Source of the DNA: Megascapheus bottae
Lineage: Eukaryota > Chordata > Mammalia > Rodentia > Geomyidae
Reading direction: 5' to 3'
Assembly (NCBI GenBank): GCA_024803745.1
Contig: JANJXV010000016.1
Span: 38,855,001-38,919,000, forward strand
Length of the DNA stretch: 64,000 nucleotides
Shown: positions 25,033-36,065 of the stretch, one piece after another
How positions within the stretch are numbered: the stretch's first letter is position 1
How the letters are laid out: each line of letters opens with the position of its first letter
The notes under the pieces: generated by a model
What the model was told of the DNA's origin: nothing
Database searches by the model: none
The model's input: the letters and a program-made list of their open reading frames with translations, nothing else
Translations under genes and position numbers: made by a program

Positions 25033-26034
25033 TGTCTGAAGAAGAAATAAGAATGGCCTATAGACACATGAAAAAATGCTCGACATCTCTGGTCATAAAA
25101 GAAATGCAAATCAAAACAACTCTAAGATTCCACATCACTCCAGTTAGAATGGCCAGGATCAAGAAAACTAATAACAACAGATACTGGAGGGGATGTGGCC
25201 AGGAGGGATAACTATTACACTGTTGGTGGGAGTACAAACTCATTCAACCACTGTGGAAAGCAGTATGGCAGTGCCTCAAAAGACTAAACATAGAGCTCCC
25301 CTATGACCCAGCAATTCCACTACTTGGCATTTACCCAATCATCCAGAAACAAGGACATACTAATCCACTAGCACAAAGATGTTAATTGCAGCACTATTTA
25401 CCATAACAAATATATGGAACCAACACAGATGTCCCTCAGTTGATGAGTGGATCAACAAGATGTGGTATTTATACACAATGGAATTCTATGCTGTCAGAAA
25501 GAACGACATTGCCCCATTTGTTAGGAAATGGAAAGACTTAGAAAAAATCATATTAAGTGAAGTAAGCCATACTCAAAGGAACATAGGCTCAATGGTTTCC
25601 CTCATTTGTCATAATCAGTAGAAAATTGGGCTCTCCTAGCAGAGATTTACAATAGAACAAAACCTAGTTATATGAGGCCATATAGTATGATGCCAAATGT
25701 AAGAACCTCCAGGATATAGAAACAAAAGCCATATAATGAGGGATTGTTGTCCTCAATGTACTATGTTATCTCTCATCTCTTTTGCTCTTCCTTGTTTATC
25801 TCATATTATTACAGTATTTCACCTGGTTAGCTGATATATTTTATATATGCGTATTTGGTTATTTGAATTCGGATATGAAAGGAGGGAAATCAAGATGAGG
25901 GGCGGGGGTGGTTGGAGGGAAATGGGGACCAAGACATGAGAAAGGGTATCAATGTTTGTGAAATAATGTTCCTTCTATCTGTTGAATATAATGTATCCCT
26001 TCTAATAATTACAATAAAAATTATATGGAAAAAA
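25033..26034 (+). mobile_element. L1, 5'-truncated: ORF2 C-terminus plus 3' UTR
   Basis: Same family as the minus-strand copy at 20 kb. From TCTGAAGAAGAAATAAGAATG it encodes [15 protein letters not shown], then the cysteine region. A TCA-to-TAA change at 25209-25211 gives a stop just after the second cysteine. A one-base deletion near 25362 shifts the frame again before FTITNIWNQ. The end of ORF2 ([10 protein letters not shown]) is read at 25379-25621, with one alanine codon missing against the 20-kb copy. The 3' UTR has the G-rich block at 25895-25930, ACAATAAAAATTATATGG and a short poly-A at about 26029-26034. It is a non-functional insertion. Confidence 0.95.
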
Positions 26035-26164
26035 TCTATTTTACCCATGCACATTCCCCCTTTTTATGCTGGTATTTTTCCATCCTGCTATATTGTATTC
26101 TAGTAAGACTCCAGAGTCTTAGCTTGCGAGATTGGCACTAATTTACTTTACTCACATCTCCAGG

Positions 26165-26420
26165 GCCAGTTCTTGTTGTTGTTGTTGCCAATTTTGATCT
26201 TGTTATTTTGGTGTATGATTGTTACTGTGGTCCCAGCCATTTACCTGGGCACTAATCCACATATTTTACACTTCCTTTCTTCTTTAGATAAACAGACATA
26301 TGCTGTGAAGATGGAGTCTAATGGATTCTTTTGCCTTCGTCGTCCTGAAGTACCCCAAGAGATTCTCATCTCAGCATCTCAAACAGCTAGAATTACAACC
26401 ATAAGTCACTGTGTACACAC
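26165..26420 (-). repeat. Probable diverged SINE with B1-like head
   Basis: The plus-strand end CTCATCTCAGCATCTCAAACAGC then TAGAATTACAACCATAAG matches antisense B1-type ATCTCAGCCTCCTGAGTAGC and TAGGATTACAGCCATGAG. Upstream, a (GTT)n-containing start and GATAAACAGACATATGC could be the diverged linker and Geo half. The match is convincing only at the B1 end. An 83-codon frame covering it is not a gene. Confidence 0.5.
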
Positions 26421-26424
26421 ATAA

Positions 26425-27585
26425 ACATATTAAATGTTAAATTTTATTATATATAAAATATATGTACATATGCCTTCTATTATATGTGTGTAACATGCAT
26501 TTTATCTCGATGAATAAATGCATTTCCTTAAATTTATTTTCACTTAAATTAGGAATTATTTTGCCCCTAATTATATTTCAATTTCAACTTAAATTATTAT
26601 CAAATTAAAACTAAAATATCTATTAACTACTGATTCAGCATTCTTTGAGCAATCTTTTTCTCAAACTAACAAATGTCTTTAATTGGGCTATTTGCCCAAC
26701 ATTTTTCTATTTCAATATTACAATTGACCTTGAAGAATTATTCTGAGATCCCACCAATGGCAGTAATTATAGCTCTATTATGCCTCTTACTTAGTGCAGG
26801 AGATATTTAGACTTTGATCAATGCATTCATTACATTTATTGATTGATAATTACAATGCATCACTTGCCAACATTTCTGCCTTCCCTATTAATTGTCTTGC
26901 TACAACCCAGGAATATTGTTGCCAGACATTTGGCATGCATTATCCCAGAATGTATCATTCAATTTTTACACATACTTAGTGCTTAATTGTTCAGTTCTAA
27001 TAAAAATTCAGTTTATTATTTATTATCGCTTTATGGCCCTACTCTGATAGATTCAAGCCGACTTTACCATGGTCAAGTCCCCTAGCCTGGCATCTAGGTG
27101 CATTTTATTTTCTATTTCCACAATGAGATTTTTAAAAAGCATGAAGAGATACTACGTTTACCTAAGTTAGGTGTTAGAATCTTGATGTACTTTTAAAATA
27201 TTAACCACGATTTAAATATGTGAAAACCTGTAGATATCACTGCCTTTATCTGAATCTATTATATTTAAATACACTCTCTAGATAATCTAATGATCTTATT
27301 TGGAGAAGGGTTGGGAATTAAGATATCCAAAATCTATAAATAATTCAAATTATACATTTGTTCAAAGAAAGTGGGTAAGAAAAAATGTTTTGTTGTTGTT
27401 GAGTTTCTTTGCTACACCATTTAAACCATGGAAAATTATTGTCTGAACCTACACAGGACAGCTTATGTTCATTTGTAATATAAAATATCCATAACAGTAT
27501 TGGGTATCATTCTTTTTCTTCAGAAGAGCAACATACTTTACTCTCAACTATTTATGTAATTATTTAATGGACTCTAATTCTCCTG
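26425..27585. other. Very AT-rich unique sequence, no gene seen
   Basis: Low-complexity AT-rich DNA without a recognisable element or open frame of note. Confidence 0.55.
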
Positions 27586-27589
27586 CTTA

Positions 27590-28260
27590 TTCAATCCTGG
27601 ATTTCCCAGGGTGCAGCACCTCTCTGCTGAATATGATATACCGATAATAGTAAAAGTAAACCCCTGACCTTTCCCTCCCCCACTAAAACCCCACTCTATG
27701 TAATATATACTGCTCCTGTTAATGCATACACATCCACGAAAAGGTAGACCAAGAGATGAAAGGAGAGGCAGGGGATCAACCAAGAGGGATGAACAGAGGC
27801 TTTCTTCATTGAAGCCAGCAGTTGGGAAGCGTCTGAGAAACAAAGCAGGCTGTTCAGAAAAGAGAACCTGAAGAGGATCACCTAGAACCCCAGAGGGGAA
27901 GCAGGGGGGCTGGCAAGTGTGGTGAGACAGAACGGAATTAGAGAATTCTAGGAAACATTTCCCAAGACCACTGTGGGGAAAGGAGGCAGAAACCCCATCA
28001 TGAAGAAAAGTGGACATACGGGGAGCCAGCTGCAGAGCGCGTCCATGGCTCCTGCACACAGTCACAGGCAGGGAAGGGATCTGACAGGTCCCTCTGGAGT
28101 CCCGACAGGACAGGACAGTGAGCAGATGAGAGAGAGCCTGTGGCTCCCGGAGTCCCCACCTTGTGTGAGACCCTCCTGCTCAACCCCTACCTAGGGTATC
28201 AAGCTACAGGTGTAGGGGCATCAAGCTACTTCAGTGATAGGCATTCCTCTGTAGCGAGGC
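27590..28260. other. GC-richer patch of unknown nature
   Basis: This block is visibly richer in G+C than its surroundings and carries several CpGs (GAAGCGTC, ATACGGGG, AGAGCGCG, TCCCGACAGG, TCCCGGAG). The minus strand has a TATA-like TATATATTACATAGAG (27697-27712) downstream of the GC-richer part and an open frame of 163 codons (27574-28065) that is rich in S, L, P, F and C and matches nothing I know. It could be a solo LTR, an old retrocopy or a regulatory element. I see no target-site duplication and no TG...CA ends I could defend. Confidence 0.3.
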
Positions 28261-28261
28261 T

Positions 28262-29395
28262 AGTTCTAAAACTGTCCTCACTGGAAGGTGGCTAATATCC
28301 ACAAACTCTAGATTCATTTTAGTGCATCGAAGAGTTAGAAGAGACAAAAAATGAGATGTGTTTTATGGAATGGTGCTGTGCACTTAAACTAAGGGAGTAG
28401 AAACATTCTTTCTAAATATTATGAAAAGTGGGGTCTTCCCTCCCCTCACAATACAGCCAAGTGATAAATAGAAGATCCAACTTCTTGTTTATAGAGTTGA
28501 GAACAATTACCAGTGATGTTGCTCTCTGAGTTTTTTAATGTTGCTTTGCTCAAGGACAAGCCTAATTCTTCTGTGACTTTGGAAGATGTGGAGTCAAACA
28601 TGTTTACAATAAATACATGTAGGAACAAAAATTCTGTGAGGAGTTAAAATCCAGTTATGTCTGAGAGAACATCTCTGCAGCAAGGCATACTTAAGCATTT
28701 GGTGTTAAAAGCTAAAAACAGGTGGTTAATGGCTGAGAACAAAGCTTGCTTTGAAACAAAGTAAGATCACCAGAGCTGCCTGGAGTGACATAGATTGTAT
28801 AGGTCACTTCAGTTTCAAGTGGAAACAACAAATAATTGATTTGCTATAGTAGACTACCTTATAATTACATTGAATTTTAGTTGCTGGGCACTAAGAAAGG
28901 AAGAATGCTTAGTATGAAAGTTTACGCTATTCCTTAATTTACCATTGACCCCTATGTACATGTCTTTGGTGTGTCAACATTATTGATTCAATTAGGTTTG
29001 ATTTCCTTCAGGATACCACAAACCAATTTTAGTTAGCCTTAAGTGTTCTTGCTGACAGATTATTATTCTTCATGTCATTTAAAGAGAATTGCACTGATTT
29101 TTTGTGCTGCCTTGAGTGTCATGAAGCATTTCCTCCATTCTGAATATGACTGTGGCCTTCACTGCCCTTTAACATTTAATTTATTCAAGGTGTCCTTCCT
29201 TTTACCTCTTCCAAGCTCAATAATTGCGATTCAGATGACTTAAAACTAGTTTTCCAAGATAATTTCAGAAAACTGGCAATTAACTTGCACCGTTTATGAT
29301 GAAAGATTTTGTATCATGCTAAGTATCCTTTAGTGTTATATAGAAGGCTTCTAACATGGTATCATCAGTTCATATAAACTTATCAAACTTTTCTT
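28262..29395. other. Unique sequence, no gene seen
   Basis: Nothing recognisable; small frames only. Confidence 0.5.
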
Positions 29396-29397
29396 CC

Positions 29398-29482
29398 AGA
29401 GCTAAGGACCAAACTCAGGGCTTTGAACTTGTCAGGCAAGTTCAAATTGAGCTAAATTCTCAACACTTTTTTTTTTATATCA
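29398..29482 (-). repeat. ID-type monomeric SINE
   Basis: The plus strand reads AGAGCTAAGGACCAAACTC, AGGGCTTTGAACTTGTC, AGGCAAGTTC, then TTGAGCTAAATTCTCAAC. This is the antisense of the classic ID element (GGGATTTAGCTCAGTGGTAG ... GGTTCGGTCCTCAGCTC). The plus strand ends in T's after the ID start, not before it, so any poly-A tail lies elsewhere. No Geo half is attached, so this may be a monomeric ID, older than the dimer. Confidence 0.75.
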
Positions 29483-30003
29483 ACTATCCCCCTTTCATAA
29501 AGTTCTAAGTTGCTTGCTCTGATCTGTCTGGTTCTTCTCTGTCAATATTTATTAAAATAAGATTATGTTTGTACACATAAAAAATTAAAGCTATATTGCT
29601 ATTACAAAATAATTCTCCGAAGTGGTAAACACAATATCACAGCTATCTTGCAAACATTTCTTCTCCTGCTTAGTGAATGCATAATTTTGAAGCTCTGTGA
29701 CCCTAGATTTGACCATCTGCTACTTATTATGTTCAGCTGAAATCAGCACATCACTTTGTAGATTTCTGTTATTTCTTAATTTATCTTTTCCCTGTCTCTT
29801 CTGAACTGGACTGTAAGATTTCAAAGAAGACCTCGGTCAGTATTCCTGATTGTTGAAGTATGATCTTGTTCCATACCTTCTCAATAGAAGGAAATCAATA
29901 GGCTCTTGATAAAGAAACCCAACTACCTAAAATTATTGGGAATACAGCTTGTTACTTTTATCCTCTTGCAAAATATAAAGACTTACATACATAATCAATT
30001 ATC

Positions 30004-30198
30004 GTTTTTTCGTGGGACTTGAACTCAGAACCTGGGTACTGTACTTGGACATATTTTGCTCAAGACTAGTGCCCTGCCACTTGAGCCATAGCATCACCTC
30101 TGTTTTTTTTTTTCTAAGTATGTGGTACAGAGCAATTGAACCCAGGGCTTTGTGTATGTGAGACAAGAACTCTACTACCAGGGTATGTTCCTGACCCT
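30004..30198 (-). repeat. IDL-Geo dimeric SINE with target-site duplication
   Basis: Both monomers are present (antisense GGGACTTGAACTCAGAACC and GAGCCATAGCATCACCTCTG for Geo; GGTACAGAGCAATTGAACCC and AACTCTACTACC for ID). A 9-bp duplication TCAATTATC occurs at 29995-30003 and again at 30199-30207. The body is diverged, so the insertion is not recent. Confidence 0.9.
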
Positions 30199-30207
30199 TC
30201 AATTATC

Positions 30208-31740
30208 ATTTTATAATTTTCAAAGTTTGGTGATCTAGATGATGAGAAAATGAAGATTCCATGACTCCTGCTATTTTTTCCATTGATAACTAGAAAACTG
30301 AGCCAATTCTTATTCAATAAGAAGGAAATGGTTGTGTTTCCAATTTTTTTTGCCAATAATACATCTTTGTTCTACACAGTGAGTGATAATTCTCCTAGAC
30401 CCAGGGTCTCAGTTCTTATTGGCATTAGTACTCTCCAGCTCCTGCCATCCAGAATGGGAGCTGTAAAGTCTGCCTTTTTTCTTACCAGGGGAGTGTTCAT
30501 TCGCAGCTATTGGTATAAGTAGCTTTCACGAGTGTTCAGCCAATGCTCCTAGAATTCCTGGGCTTTTCTCACTTACTTTGGCCTGGGTCTGCTTGATTGC
30601 ATTGACAGTGGTTCTTGGCCTTGCCCTTTGCCACGCTGACATTTGTGGGGATCTTTATCTGATGGGAGCAACTTTGCTCTGCATTGTAGCACAGTTATCA
30701 GCACCTCTGCTCTTCCCGCTAAAGGCCAGGAGTGAAACTACCCAGTGGATAAGCTTGTCCTTTGCAAATTGCTTATACTTTTGCTCTGCATTTTACATTG
30801 TGGGCAAAATCTTCCCTTAATTGATTAAGTTATTAACTGCTTGTATCAGCAATTATCAGAAAAAGAACAAGAGAGAAACATCTGCCACATGACCTCCTCT
30901 TCGTCAGTAATCTCTCTTTAGATTTATTCAACCCAAACATCTAGTGACCCACAGTTAATATCTCCATGCAAATCAAAGAAATGGACCAGGACAAGATGAC
31001 CCACCACCCCAGTGTTCACCTGACACAAATACGCTTTCTCTGTAATTTCCTGTGTAAGTTCTTTTCTGTTGTTCACCAAGATGATCCTCAGAATGAGAGT
31101 CCAGACATTTTCCAATGAAGTAGCACATTATGGCTGTTATTTTTCTCTAAGAACCCTGCTTCCTGACTGTTGACTTTCATTTCGGATGACCATAGTAAGA
31201 CTTTCAGAGAGAAATGTCTGTTCCATTCCTGGATGGGAAAACAAAGCCATGAAGCCCCCATTTTGAGAGCTCTACAATCATGAAATCTTTATATAGAAGA
31301 ATTTTTAGAGAATAATTCCTCTCATGAACTGATTCTTTGTTTTTTCCCCATACTTGACTAGTTGCTTCTATTTGCTTCTTGTTTTCTTTGCAATGAAATA
31401 GATGCAATCACTCGAGGCTAACTCCTCGATGTTTCTCGTTTCATTCTAAATTCATACAGGAAATCTTGTCTCACCTAACTTGAATGTTGAATTCTGTGTG
31501 CTAACGAACACTTTCCTGAAGCCCATGAGTTTGTAGACTATGCTCATATACCCACTACTTATCAAGCACTTTATCTCAGATTATATAAAACTGTCCTGAT
31601 TCACTCATTACTATGGTATTATTTTTAATCTATCATGCAACATTATCATTTTATTGGGAAATAAATACATGCAAATATATACCAGTATATATAAATAAAT
31701 ATATTTATATACATATTATACATCAAAAAGAATTCATAAG
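30208..31740. other. Unique sequence, no confident gene
   Basis: The plus-strand frame at 30578-30820 (80 codons) starts with a hydrophobic, signal-peptide-like stretch and has further hydrophobic segments. It matches no family I know, has no upstream exon, and lies in ordinary AT-rich DNA, so I treat it as chance. Confidence 0.45.
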
Positions 31741-31746
31741 ATTTTA

Positions 31747-32036
31747 TTAGCTGGACATAGTGACTCATGCCATAATCTTAGCTTCTCAGGCCGCTGAGAT
31801 CAGAGGATCAAGGTTCAAATCCAGCCCAGGCACAAAATGATCTGAGAATCTTATCTCCATCAAACCTCCAGAAAATGGGAATTGGGGCTTGGTTTAAGTG
31901 TAGTGTCCCTGAGCTGCAGAGCTCAGGGACAATGCCCAGGCCCAAGGGTAGGGTGATAGACTTGAGCTGAAGTGCTCAGGGGCAGTGGACTGGCCAAGCT
32001 CAAGCCCCATGACCCACAAAAAAAAAAAAAGGAAAA
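31747..32036 (+). repeat. SINE with B1-like head and extended Geo-like tail
   Basis: The head (GACTCATGCCATAATCTTAGC, TCAGGCCGCTGAGATCAGAG, AAGGTTCAAATCCAGCCC) is B1/7SL-like. The right part contains Geo-type GGCTTGGTTTAAGTG and CAGGGACAATGCCCAGGCCC and then a second similar stretch (AGTGCTCAGGGGCAGTGG, AAGCTCAAGCCCCATGACCC) before the A-rich tail, so it may be a trimer with a duplicated Geo segment. An imperfect target duplication (AAGATTTTATTA before, AAGTCTTTATTA after) may flank it. Confidence 0.82.
31905..31930. repeat. 11-bp perfect inverted repeat (hairpin) in SINE
   Basis: Arms GTCCCTGAGCT and AGCTCAGGGAC are perfectly complementary, with a 4-base loop GCAG. It lies in the Geo-like part of the SINE, where other copies have an unpaired sequence. 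Confidence 0.95.
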
Positions 32037-32629
32037 AAAAGAAAAGAAAGGAAAAGTCTTTATTAAATGTTAAGAACAATCTGGATCATTCCAGATTATT
32101 CATTATACCATATTACTTGAACAGCTTCCCTAAGGACACACTTCACAGTATGTTCTAATTCCATACACTCAGGCTCCTCTCAATTTCAAAGCATCCAATA
32201 CATTATGAATCACTTCCTCCACAAAAATGTGGCTACTAAATCTATCGTGCTTATGGAGGAAGAATGGAACATTGCTAACTTATCCACTATTTTTTTCAAT
32301 TTCACGTATCTTTTTCAAACTCTACATAGTTCTATGATTCCATCTGCATTGAGAACATCCAGGTTTCCACAGATAACTTTTTCAAGAAGGGCTCCCTTGG
32401 GATCCAGTGCCATGGCTCTACTTAACTCAGTGGTGGGAGTCTCAGCTCTCTTAAGGAAGTAAAAATGAGTAAGACAAAGTAATCCTTGTGGGATGGAAAG
32501 GTTAAAGCCAACTTTTCTACACATGTCATAACTGTGCTTTTGGAGAATCTTAACAAACTTTAAGAAACAATAAATCGATCAGTAAGCTTGAAAACTAAAG
32601 GTGAACAAACTTGTGTTTCTCTTTAATAA

Positions 32630-32745
32630 TTCATAATAATAAAATATAACAAAATATCATTTATATTACCTTTACAAAATATAAAAATATACTAAATAAG
32701 TATACAAAATATAAAAATGTTATAAAAATATGTGGAAGAAATATA
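32630..32745. repeat. AT-rich imperfect tandem repeat
   Basis: ACAAAATATAAAAAT-like words recur at least three times within about 100 bases. It is probably slippage-derived low-complexity DNA. Confidence 0.6.
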
Positions 32746-32779
32746 GTAGTCATTTCTGAGAAACTAAGGAGATGATTGA

Positions 32780-33060
32780 CTGAAAATACATTCTCCTTAT
32801 GACTGGAAGACTTAAAGTTGTTTCCTAATGAATAAGTTTCAATAGAAATTCAATCAAAATCTCAGCAGGCTTTTTCTAAAGAACTTGATAAGCATTTTTA
32901 AATTTAATATGCAAATCGAAGAAGTTGCAATAACCTAAACAATCTTTGAAAGGATGAGAAAAATTGAAGATATTTCATTCCTGATTTCAAGATAATCTCA
33001 AATTATAAAGAATGTGTAGTATTGGCAATGGAAAAATATCTGTCATTCATTTTATATAGC
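32780..33060 (+). mobile_element. Old L1M ORF2 fragment
   Basis: The words AATTCAATCAAAATCTCAGC, TTTTTAAATTTAATATGCAAATC, AACCTAAACAATCTTTGAAAGG, TTCCTGATTTCAAGAT and GTGTAGTATTGGCAATGG occur in the order found in L1 ORF2 (the ...NSIKIPAGFF...KFIWKCKRP...AKTILK...LPDFK...Y...AVWYW region). Reading frames are broken throughout. It is a much older subfamily than the copies at 20, 25, 36 and 52 kb. Confidence 0.7.
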
Positions 33061-33194
33061 ATATGAATGCCATATAAATAGATGCATTCAATGTAAGTAT
33101 ATGTGCATGTGAAATATACATACTTTATATACACAGCACATTCAAACAGAAACATTAAAGTAGAAGAAAGATTTTAAGGCTATTTGAAAATAAA

Positions 33195-33440
33195 AATTAT
33201 GCTGGTATTTGTGGTTCATAATGGTAATCTTTCTCAGTACTCTAAGTTCTAGAGACTCCCAATCAAAGACAACCCAGGTAGGAAAACAAACAAACAAACA
33301 AAACAAAACACCATCTTCAAAAACATCAAGAATTTTTTTTAATTAGCTGGATGTATGGTACCAATGGTAGCGTGTAAGAGCTCCAAACTCAAGAACCATC
33401 ACCATCACCACCAACAAATACAAAAATTCTACAAACGAAT
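33195..33440 (+). repeat. Possible decayed SINE, B1-like, with CAAA repeats
   Basis: GCTGGTATTTGTGGTTCATAATGG, TAATCTTTCTCAGTACTC and CAACCCAGGTAGGAAAAC follow the B1-like head order. An expanded (CAAA)n at 33286-33310 and a Geo-like AGCTGGATGTATGGTACC, GGTAGCGTGTAAGAGC follow. Divergence is high and the call is tentative. Confidence 0.4.
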
Positions 33441-34084
33441 TTACATTCCTTCTACTGGAAATATCCCTCAATTCAACTCTTTTTAAGCCATTTACACTAG
33501 AAAAATTACAATTAATTTTTTTTCTGTTTCATTGAAATGTTCAGGCATTTTTAGAAGGCTAAAAGAAGCACTTGCCAATTTAGTATGCCAGGAATAACTT
33601 TCTCAAGACCTTGGAATAATTTCCTCTCAAGTGTAACCATAAATTCTGCGGTAAATAATGAGCCTACCTGGGCTGAGAACTTGCTATCTCCTTTCATAAA
33701 GATGTAAGAAGTCTATTTTTCTTTTGATAAACTAATTAGGTAACACAGATGGTCACTAATTACCAAGTGAATGTAGGAAGAACGATGATGACGAATGGTG
33801 CTGTCAAGCCTTCTTACTTGAAGACTAGTTACCATTTATCATGAGAGCACGTACAGAAAGCTTCGTGCCTATTCGCCTCTTTACAAGGGTGAAAACTCAT
33901 TTTTGCAATCCTGTAACAGATTGCGTATGACTCACATTCTGCTTTAATACTCATTCAAAAAAAAAACAAGTAAAAGGGATTTCTTTCCTAATTTGTGGAA
34001 AAGTCTGGAGAGGAGATACATTATTTCTGATTATATTTTACTGTCTACTACTTAGAATGTGTCCAATCGCTTCTAATTTTATCC

Positions 34085-34600
34085 TCCTAACATAGTGCCT
34101 GCCTGACCGTGCCACTTTCATGACTGAAACTCTAACAGCTTTCAGAATAAAGTCCTCACTTTTAATTTTTTTTATTTATTTTGGTAGCCTTAGGTCTTAA
34201 GCCTTGGGCTTGGGAAATGTCCTTGAGCTGCTTCTTTTGATCAAGGCTCTGCTACTTGAGCCACAGCACCACTTCTGGCTTTTTCTGTGATTACTTGGAG
34301 GTAAAATTGTCATAGACTTTTCTGTATAGGCTGGCTTTAAACCTCAAATCTCAGATATCAACCTTCTGAGGAGCTTTGATTACAGGTGTGAACCATGTAC
34401 CCCCAGTGAAAAGTCCTCACATTTTTAATGATCTATAAGTTCAAGAAAAATGTGAGTCTTCTCCTTTACACAATCATAGTTAAATCAGTTTTCTCTTGCA
34501 TGTCCCAGGCTCCAGTTACATTATATTTGCAAAGTATTGCCTTTCTTTTCCCTCTCTATCTATAGCTTGTGTTCTTATCTCTGTCTTGAAAAGTTGTCCT
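34085..34600 (+). mobile_element. Probable L2 LINE fragment, interrupted by a SINE
   Basis: TCTAACAGCTTTCAGAATAAAGTCCTCAC corresponds to the L2 word series CCATTGCCCTCAGGATAAAGTCCAAACTCC. After the inserted SINE it resumes with TTAATGATCTATAAG (L2 CCATGATCTGGCC), then TGTCCCAGGCTCCAGTTACA and GCAAAGTATTGCC. This is an old, diverged mammalian LINE relic whose outer limits are uncertain. Confidence 0.5.
34166..34409 (-). repeat. SINE with B1-like head and Geo-like tail, nested in L2
   Basis: On the minus strand: GGGGGTACATGGTTCACACC, TGTAATCAAAGC, CTGAGATTTGAGG, the linker, then AGCCAGAAGTGGTGCTGTGG, CTCAAGTAGCAGAGCC and a degenerate B-box end with A tail. A target-site duplication with core AAAGTCCTCAC (34149-34159 and 34410-34420, extending imperfectly through T/A) frames it inside the L2. 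Confidence 0.85.
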
Positions 34601-34634
34601 TTGTTATATTGTCATCAATCTAAATCATGCATTA

Positions 34635-34821
34635 TTTTTGCCAGTCCTGGGGCTTGAACTCAGGGTCTGAGCATTGTTCTTAGGTTTTCCACAAGGCTAG
34701 CATTCTACCACTTGAGCCACAACACCACTTTGGATTTTGCTGTGTATGTGGTACTGAGAAAATGAACCTGGGTCTTTGTGCATGCTAGGCAAACACTCTA
34801 CCACTAGGTCAGACTCTTAGC
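34635..34821 (-). repeat. IDL-Geo dimeric SINE
   Basis: Complete antisense copy: GCCAGTCCTGGGGCTTGAAC, CACAAGGCTAGCATTCTACC, GTATGTGGTACTGAGAAAATG, then CATGCTAGGCAAACACTCTACC and CTAGGTCAGACTC. It lies about 225 bases from the previous SINE in the same orientation. Confidence 0.92.
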
Positions 34822-35109
34822 ATAAACCATTGATTTTTCAAATCCTGTCATAACTATGGTTTCTATTGGAAATTATTCTTAAAGAAGTGTCATTCTTTCT
34901 GTTTCTGTAATGAAGTAGTCCCAGTACACATGAAAATATGTGAAGATTTTCTATGTCTAATTTAATATCATTCCCCTACTAGTATAGAAACTAAATTTTA
35001 AATGTGACAAAGGTTGATATATTCTTTTAAGTTGGACAAAAAACAGTAATCTTGAGCATAGAAAATATTAACTTATTATACTTATGAACTCCAACTGAAC
35101 AATTAGGAA

Positions 35110-35340
35110 TAAAATAAGAATAAAAAGGCAAGAAGCATAAAACAAAGAGAAAAAGGGAAAAGAAAAGGAGGAAAGTGAAGGGAGAGAGGAAGGAAGATAG
35201 AGTGAGACAGAAAGACAAAGACAAATTGACAGAAACAGTAAGAGACAGAAGAAAACAAGAAAAGAAAAAAGAAAATGGAAGAGAAGGGAAGCTGACAAAG
35301 AAGAATAAAAAGGAAAGTTAGATAAAAGGAAAGAGACTAG
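35110..35340 (+). repeat. Purine-rich low-complexity tract
   Basis: About 230 bases of nearly pure A/G on the plus strand with GAAA, GGAA, AGAC words and few pyrimidines. The minus strand yields S/L/F-rich open frames that are not genes. Confidence 0.85.
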
Positions 35341-35628
35341 TGACTTAAACTAGTAATTATTGTGATTAGATTAAAATTTATTGCTTAAATGAGTATAAAT
35401 GATATCACACCGAGTTTTTCTGAGTGTACAGTTAAAGAATTTAAAACTTCTTTTTCAATTCCCAGCTGTATTAACCTTCCTCTTCTCAGAGGTAAATTAA
35501 TTGCAGAGCACAGTATATGAGGGTCTTTGGGGTGAAACCATAAAACCAAGGCCTCCTCTACTTTGTGTGGATATTAAGCATCCCTTGGTACTCTTTTTCG
35601 GAGTCAGAGTTAATCCTGGTGTGACCTT

Positions 35629-35767
35629 GACCAAACATCTTTTCTTTCCCATCAATTCATTGTAGCAGGCTCGCAGGAACCAATCATTTAACTTTTATCA
35701 TGCTCCTGTCAGTTTCACACAGGCTAAGACGCCTGTAAAAGTCTACAAAGCAAGCGAAAGCAGCAAC
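35629..35767 (+). repeat. Inverted-repeat arm 1 of an unidentified ~140-bp element
   Basis: This stretch recurs on the opposite strand at 37300-37453. Shared uninterrupted words include ATCAATTCATTGTAGCAGGC and CATTTAACTTTTATCATGCT; I estimate about 90% identity over 135 bases by eye, with one-base indels and a 3-5 base gap near the end. It contains a 6-bp stem ACAGGC-TAAGAC-GCCTGT that the partner copy does not keep. Just before it (35598-35630) lies a possible MIR piece (GTGTGACCTTGACC). Its identity is unknown to me. Confidence 0.9.
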
Positions 35768-35799
35768 ATTTCAAATTGGTTACATGTTTATGGAGAGTG

Positions 35800-35965
35800 T
35801 GTACATGCATATATACTATATGATACATATGTATATGTATCAATATCATCATATATAGCATCTTATTATCATATATGATATGATATATCATGTATCATAT
35901 ACAGATGCATTGTATATGTCATAATGTGATAAGTTTAAGTATATATATGATATATACCATATAGC
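35800..35965. repeat. TA/CATATA-rich palindromic low-complexity region
   Basis: Repeated ATATGATA, TATCATATA and TACATATGTATA words give many short inverted repeats able to form cruciforms. It lies within the spacer of the inverted repeat pair. Confidence 0.8.
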
Positions 35966-36065
35966 CAATGTACTATAGTATATGCTTTTATGTATTTTTA
36001 CATGGACATATATTTAGTTAAGAAGGACACATACACCGTTAGACTTTCTCTTATGTAGAACTAAT

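Noticed and set aside
30578..30820. Hydrophobic 80-codon frame with a signal-peptide-like start
   Set aside because: No family match, no flanking exon or retrocopy signs, and T-rich DNA readily gives hydrophobic frames.
33280..33420. CRISPR-like or other regularly spaced array
   Set aside because: The repeated CAAA and CATCAC words are simple microsatellite repeats without unique spacers.
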